NCBI GenBank assembly: GCA_020441735.1
Contig: JAGRLQ010000123.1
Coordinates: 1-19,908, forward strand
Source: Nitratireductor sp.
GTDB taxonomy: Bacteria; Pseudomonadota; Alphaproteobacteria; Rhizobiales; Rhizobiaceae
Reading direction: 5' to 3'
Length of the DNA: 19,908 bases
The position numbers were made by a program, and so were the translations under genes. Of this stretch, positions 14,367 through 19,908 are shown in pieces (the stretch's first letter is position 1; each line of letters starts with the position of its first letter). The notes beneath the pieces are model-generated. The model saw nothing but the letters and a program-made list of their open reading frames with translations, did not search any database and was not told where the DNA came from.

Positions 14367-17294
14367 TTGTTGAAAGACCGTAAGGGACATTGGCGCTTGC
14401 AGCACACTGCACGGATGATTGTCGCGGCGGCATGGCTGGCAATGGCTGCACTGCTCGCCGTGATGCTGCCCGTTACCCCCGCGCAGGCACTGGAACCGGT
14501 CAGCGTTACCAAAGACCTCAACGCCATCGACATTTCCAATACCGGCACCTGGTACCGCGACATCGACGGCAGCCTGAAAATCTCCACCGCGCCCGACCGC
14601 GACGGCATTGTGCGCCGCGTTGAAATCCGGCCAAGGGAAACGTCCCGAAGTTCAAACTGGTATGTCTTTGCGCTCGCCAACGATTCCAGCGAGCAGATCG
14701 ACCGGCTGATCGTTGCGCCGCATTATCTGCAAGTTGGCGCCGGCATGGTCTGGCCGGATCTCGACTCAAAGCGCATCGTGGCGATTACGCCCAGTGAGGG
14801 GTTTTCGCTGGAAGCCGTCGATGATCGTGAGGCGGACGTCTTCCTGATCACCCTCAACCCGGGTGCCGTGATCACGCTTATCGCGGAGATGAAGACCGAC
14901 AGTTTTCCAAAGCTCGTGCTGTGGGAGCTCAATGCCTACAAGGATACCGTCAACAGCCTGACGCTCTATCGCGGTATCGTGCTCGGAATCTCCGGCCTGC
15001 TGGCAATGTTCCTGACCATCCTGTTCATGGTCAAGGGAACGGCAATCTTTCCGGCAACAGCTGCCCTTGCCTGGGGCGTGCTGGCCTACGTCTGTGTCGA
15101 CTTCGGCTTCTGGGACCGGGTGGTTGCAATCACCCAGACCAGCGAACCTTACTGGCGGGCAGCGACCGAAGTCTTTCTGGCTTTTGCCTTTCTGCTGTTC
15201 TTTTACTCTTACCTGCGGCTCAACCGCTGGAGCCGGAAGTTCACTTTCCTGGTTTCCGGATGGCTGCTGGCGCTGGGTGTACTGGCCGGCGTGGTGCTGT
15301 TCGACCCGGCGATGGCGGCTGGCCTGGCTCGGTTTTCCTTTGCCGCCTCCATTGCCGCCACCGGCGCGGTCATGGCCTGGCTTGTCCTGAAGAAAGATGA
15401 CAGGGCGATCATGCTGGTGCCCACCTGGCTGCTGACCGTTGCCTGGCTGGTTGGGAGCTGGATGACGGTAACCGGCCGCGTCTCCAACGATATCATCCAG
15501 CCGGCGCTGGGTGGTGGTCTGGTGTTGATCGTTCTCCTTATCGCCTTTACCATCATGCAGAATGCGTTTTCCGGCGGCGCGCTTGCCCAGGGCCTGGTCA
15601 GCAATGCGGAACGCCAGAGCCTGGCACTGATAGGGGCCGGCGACATACTCTGGGACTGGGATACTCAGCGTGACAGCGTCACAACGGGAGCGAGCCTGGC
15701 GGAGACCCTCGGCATGGCGAGCAAGAAGATCGACGGCAACCTGCAGAAGATGCGCAATCTGATCCATCCCAACGACCGCGAGCGTTTTCAGGCGACACTG
15801 GACAGTGTGCTGGAGCACAAGCGCGGCCAGATCGCGCAATCCTTCCGCCTGTGCGCGGAGGACGGCCACTATCACTGGTTCCGGCTGAAAGCCCGTCCGA
15901 TGCTCGGCACACAGGGCGATGTCATCCGCTGCGTCGGCACACTGACCGACATTACCGATGCCAAGAAATCCGAAATCCGGCTGCTGCAGGATGCCGTCCG
16001 CGACAATCTGACGGGGCTGGAAAACCGGGAGCTGTTCGTCAACCGTCTCGACATGGTGGTCCAGATGGCGCGGCGCGGTGTCGATCTGCGGCCATCGGTG
16101 TTCCACGTCAATGTTGACCGGTTCCGCGAGATCAACCGTTCTGTCGGTTTTTCGGCCGGTGACACCCTGCTGCTGACCGTTGCCCGGCGCCTGGCCAAGC
16201 TGCTGCATTCGGGCGACTCGATTGCCCGCATCGGCGGCGACCAGTTCGCCATCCTGCTGCTGTCAGAAAGCGAGCCCGACCGCATTGCCGGTTTTGCCGA
16301 CACCATCCGCAAGACGCTCAACGCCCCGGTGACCTTTGGCGAGGAGACGCTGCAACTGACTGCCTCCATCGGAATCTCGACCTGGACGAAGGATCTCGAT
16401 GATTGCGAAACCATGATGCGGGATGCCGAGCTTGCGATGCTTCATGCAAAGCGCCTTGGCGGAAACCGGATCGAACCGTTCCGCCCGGCCTTCAGGACCA
16501 GCAAGGACAACAGCGTGATCCTTGCAGAGGATTTGCGCGAGGCGATCAGCAACCGTGAAATCTCGGTTTCATACCAGCCCATCGTTCAGTTGAGCGACAA
16601 CGCGACTGTCGGCTTTGAAGCGCTGGTACGCTGGAACCATCCCAAACTCGGCCTGATCTCGCCCTCCGACTTCATCCCGGCAGCCGAACGCTCCGGCATG
16701 ATCCAGCCGCTCGGGCTTTACGTGCTGTTGCAGGCAGTGACCGATTTCAAGCGTATCCATGACGAAAACCCGGGCTTCCAGCCGTTTGTCAGCGTCAACG
16801 TATCCAGCCGGGAATTGCTGCGCGACGACTTTACCAACTCGATCGAAGAGACATTGACCGAATCCGGCTATCTGCCGGAACACCTCAAGATCGAGGTTAC
16901 CGAAACCATGGTGATGGAAAATCCGGAGCATTCCCGCCAGGTGCTCGCGCGGCTGCGCAGCCTGGGTGTCGGCCTTTCGATCGATGATTTCGGTACCGGC
17001 TATTCGAGCCTGTCCTATCTGACGCGCTTTCCCTTCGACACGCTCAAGATCGATAGCAGCTTCCTGCAGACGAAAAACCGCAAGGAACGCACCGTCGTAT
17101 TGCGCTCGATCATCGCCATGGCGCAGGGACTTGGCCAGTCGCTGGTCGCCGAAGGCGTCGAGCGCAAGGAAGATGTCGAGGAATTGCAGGAACTGGGCTG
17201 CGAGTTTGCCCAGGGCTTCTATTTCGGACCAGCCATCACTGCCGATGAAGTTAGTGGCCTCATTACCGAGGATATCAGGCTCGCGGGCCAGTAG
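14367..17294 (+). CDS. Membrane sensor with PAS, degenerate GGDEF and EAL domains (c-di-GMP phosphodiesterase)
   Basis: A large inner-membrane protein (975 residues from TTG 14367, 959 from ATG 14415). It starts with a signal peptide (core IVAAAWLAMAALLAVML, cleavage near AQA). A periplasmic domain of about 170 residues follows, then seven hydrophobic helices (about 14955-15575); this layout resembles 7TMR-DISM sensors. A PAS domain with a PAC-like tail covers about 15605-15960, GGDEF about 15975-16480, and EAL about 16520-17280. The GGDEF signature is GGDQF (16233-16247), and the metal-binding Asp of the usual LDLDRF block is Asn (codon 16110-16112), so cyclase activity is doubtful. EAL residues look complete: EALVRW, NVSSRE, EVTETM, DDFGTGYSS, LKIDSSF, VAEGVE and QGFYFGP. 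I infer a c-di-GMP phosphodiesterase, perhaps GTP-activated. GGGACAGGG at 14352-14360 and a basic n-region favour TTG 14367. Confidence 0.93.
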   Translation: MLKDRKGHWRLQHTARMIVAAAWLAMAALLAVMLPVTPAQALEPVSVTKDLNAIDISNTGTWYRDIDGSLKISTAPDRDGIVRRVEIRPRETSRSSNWYVFALANDSSEQIDRLIVAPHYLQVGAGMVWPDLDSKRIVAITPSEGFSLEAVDDREADVFLITLNPGAVITLIAEMKTDSFPKLVLWELNAYKDTVNSLTLYRGIVLGISGLLAMFLTILFMVKGTAIFPATAALAWGVLAYVCVDFGFWDRVVAITQTSEPYWRAATEVFLAFAFLLFFYSYLRLNRWSRKFTFLVSGWLLALGVLAGVVLFDPAMAAGLARFSFAASIAATGAVMAWLVLKKDDRAIMLVPTWLLTVAWLVGSWMTVTGRVSNDIIQPALGGGLVLIVLLIAFTIMQNAFSGGALAQGLVSNAERQSLALIGAGDILWDWDTQRDSVTTGASLAETLGMASKKIDGNLQKMRNLIHPNDRERFQATLDSVLEHKRGQIAQSFRLCAEDGHYHWFRLKARPMLGTQGDVIRCVGTLTDITDAKKSEIRLLQDAVRDNLTGLENRELFVNRLDMVVQMARRGVDLRPSVFHVNVDRFREINRSVGFSAGDTLLLTVARRLAKLLHSGDSIARIGGDQFAILLLSESEPDRIAGFADTIRKTLNAPVTFGEETLQLTASIGISTWTKDLDDCETMMRDAELAMLHAKRLGGNRIEPFRPAFRTSKDNSVILAEDLREAISNREISVSYQPIVQLSDNATVGFEALVRWNHPKLGLISPSDFIPAAERSGMIQPLGLYVLLQAVTDFKRIHDENPGFQPFVSVNVSSRELLRDDFTNSIEETLTESGYLPEHLKIEVTETMVMENPEHSRQVLARLRSLGVGLSIDDFGTGYSSLSYLTRFPFDTLKIDSSFLQTKNRKERTVVLRSIIAMAQGLGQSLVAEGVERKEDVEELQELGCEFAQGFYFGPAITADEVSGLITEDIRLAGQ

Positions 17295-17311
17295 GCGATC
17301 AGGCGAACCTG

Positions 17312-17893
17312 TCAGGCATGCCCGGTATCGGCGGAAAGCAACACCGGGTCGATGCCCATCGCACCCATGACGCGATCATATTTGGTTTCGTTGCGGCCAT
17401 CGAAAATGATTTCCGAATCCGACTGCGTCACCAGCCAGCCATTGGATGCGATTTCCTCCTCCAACTGGCCAGCCGACCAGCCGGAATAACCCAGCGCAAC
17501 AATGTGGCGGCTCGGCCCCTTATTGGTGGCAATGGCCCGCAGGATTTCCAGCGTGGCGGTAAGCGAGACTTCCTCGTTTACCTCGATGGTCGATTCGGTT
17601 CGAAAATCCGGTGAATGGAGAACAAAGCCGCGGCCCGGTTCCACAGGGCCACCGGTGTGCAGACCTCTCATTTCATGTTTGTCGAGAAGAACCGGTTTTT
17701 CATTCTCCGTAACAATGCCAAGTTTCAGCATGAAATCGCCGATGCTGGGTTCGGCCAGAGGGCGGTTGATCACGAATCCCATTGCGCCCTCGTCGGAATG
17801 CGCACAGAGAAAGACGACGGTATTTTCAAAACGGGCATCGCCCATGCGCGGCATGGCTACCAGAAAACGGCCCTCAAGGCTGGATATCGTCAT
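17312..17893 (-). CDS. YqgE/AlgH family protein (UPF0301, DUF179)
   Basis: A 193-residue soluble protein of the YqgE/AlgH family. The family is widespread; AlgH was named for an effect on alginate gene expression in Pseudomonas, and no biochemical activity is established. The diagnostic blocks are GRFLVAMPRMGDARFENTVV, LCAHSDEGAMGFVINRPL, GLHTGGPVEPGRGFVLHS, and near the end VALGYSGWSAGQLEEEI with NGWLVTQSDSEIIF. I start it at ATG 17893, which follows GGGGGACAGGTGAA, a strong ribosome-binding region. An in-frame ATG at 17917 would add 8 residues but has a poorer site. It converges on the EAL gene with 17 bases between stops and is divergent from the DsbD-like gene. Confidence 0.93.
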   Translation of the reverse strand: MTISSLEGRFLVAMPRMGDARFENTVVFLCAHSDEGAMGFVINRPLAEPSIGDFMLKLGIVTENEKPVLLDKHEMRGLHTGGPVEPGRGFVLHSPDFRTESTIEVNEEVSLTATLEILRAIATNKGPSRHIVALGYSGWSAGQLEEEIASNGWLVTQSDSEIIFDGRNETKYDRVMGAMGIDPVLLSADTGHA

Positions 17894-18111
17894 TTCACCT
17901 GTCCCCCACTGCGGCATCAATTTCTGCGCATGCGTGGAATGTTCCTATTCCAATTTGCCACAATGCCGCGCCTTGCCACAAGTAACACCTTGGAGAAGAA
18001 ATACCCGATAACCGGCAGCACAACCATCCCGGCTCGCGCTACGGCATGCGCTTCACGCAGGTTTGAAGGTGATCGCCATTTTGCCATTCGCCTTTTGAGA
18101 CAGAAATGATT

Positions 18112-18154
18112 AGAGCAGGACCGATGAAATCCGTGTTCTCCACGAACCTGCTCT
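18112..18154. repeat. Nested inverted repeat, possible Rhizobiales AGAGCA/TGCTCT palindromic element
   Basis: AGAGCAGG (18112-18119) pairs with CCTGCTCT (18147-18154), and an inner CGTG-TTCTC-CACG hairpin lies in the 27-base interior. The outer ends resemble the TTAGAGCA...TGCTCTAA termini of short dispersed palindromes I remember from rhizobial intergenic regions. It lies 16 bases before the DsbD-like start codon, so if transcribed it would be a leader hairpin next to the ribosome-binding site. Copy number in this genome cannot be judged from one window. Confidence 0.5.
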
Positions 18155-18170
18155 GCTTTCAGGGAAGCCG

Positions 18171-19043
18171 ATGACCAGCGCGAGGAAATCCTGCTCTCTG
18201 TCAATCAGGCAGGCTGTTCTTTCAGCGGCATTCGCCGGCGTGCTCGCTGCCTCTTCCGCAGGAGATGCGGCTGCAGCGAGTTCCCAATGGCAGGATGTCG
18301 GTGGTGGCCAGGTTCGCCTGGTGGCCATCAAGGACCCTGCCCAGGGCACCCTGAGCGGTGTCGTGGAAGTCCGGCTCGACAAGGGCTGGAAGACCTATTG
18401 GCGCTCGCCGGGATCCTCGGGCATCGCGCCCGAATTCGATTTCTCTGGTTCGAAAGCCACCGAAGTTGACCGGGTCCGCTTTCCCGCGCCCATGCGCATG
18501 AAAGCGGGCGAGAGCATCTTTTACGGCTACAAGGATACCGTCGCCTTTCCGTTTTACGGCTTGGCAGGGATTGGCGAAACTGAGCTTCGGCTCGATCTGC
18601 TGATCGGTATCTGTGAGGAAATCTGCATCCCGGCGACGGCCAGCCTTGCCATCACTTCCGACGAGCTCAATGTCAGCGATCCCAAGGCGCAAATGCAGAT
18701 CATGCTCGCCGAAACATTCCTGCCGCAGGCTCCCGCCGATGACCTGCGCATTACCGACTTCAAGCAGCATGGAAACCGGTTGGAACTGAAAATACACTCC
18801 GTGGCAGTGGAAACGGCCCTACATGCCGTTGTCTGGCCTCGCGACAGCGAATGGGTTTCCGATCCGGTAAAAGCGGAGCGGCAGGAAGACGGCAGCTTTT
18901 TAACGGTCTTTCACCTGCCGGAGGGCGTCGACGTGCCGGATGCGGCTACCGGGGCATGGTCGTTCGCACTATTGCTGGAGGATGCAGCGGATGGCCAGAT
19001 AAAGAAGGTCTATGAGGACCGCATCAATACCAACAGCGAATAG
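18171..19043 (+). CDS. Periplasmic DsbD N-terminal-domain-like protein
   Basis: A 290-residue exported protein. A long signal peptide (residues 1 to about 36, basic start ARKSCSLSIRQ, then a hydrophobic Ala-rich core) precedes a domain resembling the DsbD alpha/ScsB N-terminal immunoglobulin-like module. Family-like blocks are LDKGWKTYWRSPGSSGIAPE, FPAPMRMKAGESIFYGYKD and LLIGICEEICIPATASL, where Cys148 and Cys152 form a CxxxC pair. There is no transmembrane DsbD beta domain and no thioredoxin-like gamma domain, so it is a stand-alone periplasmic module, perhaps receiving electrons from a separate CcdA/ScsB-type protein. AGGGAAG lies just before the ATG at 18171. A one-cysteine peroxiredoxin gene follows after 38 bases, probably in the same transcript, which suggests a redox role. 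The precise function is not known. Confidence 0.88.
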   Translation: MTSARKSCSLSIRQAVLSAAFAGVLAASSAGDAAAASSQWQDVGGGQVRLVAIKDPAQGTLSGVVEVRLDKGWKTYWRSPGSSGIAPEFDFSGSKATEVDRVRFPAPMRMKAGESIFYGYKDTVAFPFYGLAGIGETELRLDLLIGICEEICIPATASLAITSDELNVSDPKAQMQIMLAETFLPQAPADDLRITDFKQHGNRLELKIHSVAVETALHAVVWPRDSEWVSDPVKAERQEDGSFLTVFHLPEGVDVPDAATGAWSFALLLEDAADGQIKKVYEDRINTNSE

Positions 19044-19081
19044 TTTCCCAGACAATCAAACCAGGATGAATTGGATAGTCC

Positions 19082-19567
19082 ATGACAATCAAGCCCGGCG
19101 ACCAACTGCCCGAATTCCGTTTCAAGTACTTCGGCAAGGACGGGGTAACGGAAATTTCTACAGATGAGATGTTTGGCGGCAGAACCGTCGTGCTGTTTGC
19201 GGTGCCCGGCGCCTTCACACCAACCTGCCATGCCAACCACCTTCCAGGTTTTCTCAACCAGTTGGAGAACATCAAGGCGAAGGGCGTCGACGAAGTCGCC
19301 GTGGTTTCTGTCAACGACGTGTTTGTGATGAATGCCTGGGCGGAGGCAACCGGCGGCAAAGGCAAGATCTGGTATCTTGCCGATGGCTCCGCCGAATTTG
19401 CGAAGATGATCGGGCTGGAAGACGATCGTTCGAAGATCGGCATGGGAATGCGTTCACAGCGTTATTCCATGATCGTCAAGGATGGCGTGGTGGCAACGCT
19501 CAATGTGGACGACGTCCCGGGACAGGTGGAAGCTTCCGGCGCGGCCAGAATCCTCGAACAACTCTAA
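19082..19567 (+). CDS. Peroxiredoxin, Prx5-type with a single cysteine
   Basis: A 161-residue thiol peroxidase that would reduce hydrogen peroxide and organic peroxides. The active site PGAFTPTCH carries the peroxidatic Cys49, and the supporting Arg lies in GMRSQRYSMIV. The length, the block LPEFRFKYFG and the end VEASGAARILEQL match the Prx5/hybrid-type peroxiredoxin group. Cys49 is the only cysteine in the protein, so there is no resolving cysteine; turnover must use an external thiol such as glutathione or glutaredoxin. There is no signal peptide, so it acts in the cytoplasm. It follows the DsbD-like gene after 38 bases. Its TAA stop is immediately followed by the stop of the convergent rnhA, leaving no intergenic base between them. 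Confidence 0.96.
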   Translation: MTIKPGDQLPEFRFKYFGKDGVTEISTDEMFGGRTVVLFAVPGAFTPTCHANHLPGFLNQLENIKAKGVDEVAVVSVNDVFVMNAWAEATGGKGKIWYLADGSAEFAKMIGLEDDRSKIGMGMRSQRYSMIVKDGVVATLNVDDVPGQVEASGAARILEQL

Positions 19568-19908
19568 TCAGGCCGTTTCGCCGGATTTGGGTCCATTTGG
19601 CTTGAATGGTGCCATGCCGCGACGCGCCAGTTCGTCGGCCTTCTCGTTTTCGGGAATGCCGGCATGGCCCTTCACCCAATGCCAGGTAACGGTGTGACGT
19701 CTGCGCGCTTCATCAAGAAGCTGCCAGAGATCGGCATTCTTCACCGGTTTCTTGGCTGCGGTGCGCCAGCCATTTTGTTTCCAGGCGGCAAGCCATTCGG
19801 TGATGCCGCCACGCACATATTGCGAATCTGTATGGAGATGTACCTCACAGGGGCGTTTCAGTTCTTCAAGCGCCCGGATCGCAGCCATCAGTTCCATGCG
19901 GTTGTTGG
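19568..19908 (-). CDS. rnhA: Ribonuclease HI, 5' end beyond window
   Basis: RNase HI cuts the RNA strand of RNA:DNA hybrids, clearing R-loops and primers. The visible part begins at the right edge with NNRMELMAAI, which carries the second catalytic acid (Glu48 in E. coli numbering). TDSQYVRGGI follows with the third acid (Asp70). The end has HWVKGHAGIPENEKADELAR, with the catalytic His loop and the fourth acid (Asp134). AWKQNGWRTAAKKPVKNADLW is the basic substrate-handle region, present as in E. coli. About 113 residues are in view. The first 40 or so, with the first catalytic Asp, lie outside, so the internal Met of NRMEL is not the true start. Confidence 0.96.
   Translation of the reverse strand, partial: NNRMELMAAIRALEELKRPCEVHLHTDSQYVRGGITEWLAAWKQNGWRTAAKKPVKNADLWQLLDEARRRHTVTWHWVKGHAGIPENEKADELARRGMAPFKPNGPKSGETA

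Noticed and set aside
14766..16208. A 480-codon minus-strand open frame inside the PAS-GGDEF-EAL gene
   Set aside because: The product is rich in Gln, His, Gly and Asp with no recognisable domain, typical of an antisense shadow.
17917..18204. Possible 95-residue small protein on the minus strand ending in a TGATG overlap with an upstream yqgE start
   Set aside because: Composition is Arg/Ser-rich with only one weak hydrophobic stretch, there is no good ribosome-binding site, and it runs through the inverted repeat. It would also require the less favoured yqgE start at 17917.

Overview
This window looks like ordinary core chromosome of an alphaproteobacterium, most probably order Hyphomicrobiales (Rhizobiales). 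The reasons are high GC, a CcrM-type adenine methyltransferase with a CtrA-like box in front of it, an alphaproteobacterial SMC with an atypical hinge, pyruvate phosphate dikinase, and (from memory of related genomes) the order ppdK-smc-dsbA-DUF721/mutY and thrC-M16 peptidase. I see no insertion sequence, prophage, CRISPR array, integrase, tRNA or rRNA, and no base-composition break suggesting transfer.

Layout. Positions 1-7325 are on the minus strand: ppdK (its 3' end lies beyond the left edge), smc, a Tat-exported DsbA-like oxidoreductase, and a DUF721/DciA-like gene. From 7419 to 9176 the plus strand carries mutY and a HAD-family hydrolase, ending at a strong bidirectional hairpin terminator (9181-9209). 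Convergent to these on the minus strand are ccrM and, upstream of it, a small lipoprotein gene (9255-11130). After a 303-base divergent gap the plus strand carries thrC, an M16 processing peptidase and a large membrane-bound PAS-GGDEF-EAL protein (11434-17294). A minus-strand YqgE/AlgH gene converges on that. Divergent to it on the plus strand are a periplasmic DsbD N-domain-like protein and a one-cysteine Prx5-type peroxiredoxin. The last gene, rnhA (minus strand, 5' end beyond the right edge), abuts the peroxiredoxin stop codon to stop codon.

Themes. The left half is rich in chromosome upkeep: SMC for segregation, a DciA-like protein for replicative helicase loading, MutY for oxidised-guanine repair and CcrM for cell-cycle GANTC methylation. 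The right half mixes amino-acid synthesis, protein processing, c-di-GMP turnover and envelope redox functions.

The points most worth a second look are: a GGDEF domain that has lost two key acidic positions beside an intact EAL domain; a CtrA-like site plus a GANTC at the front of ccrM; a short palindrome shared by the leaders of ppdK and smc; an SMC hinge without the usual glycine-rich motif; and a nested inverted repeat before the DsbD-like gene that resembles a rhizobial dispersed palindrome. I found no convincing undescribed multi-gene system.
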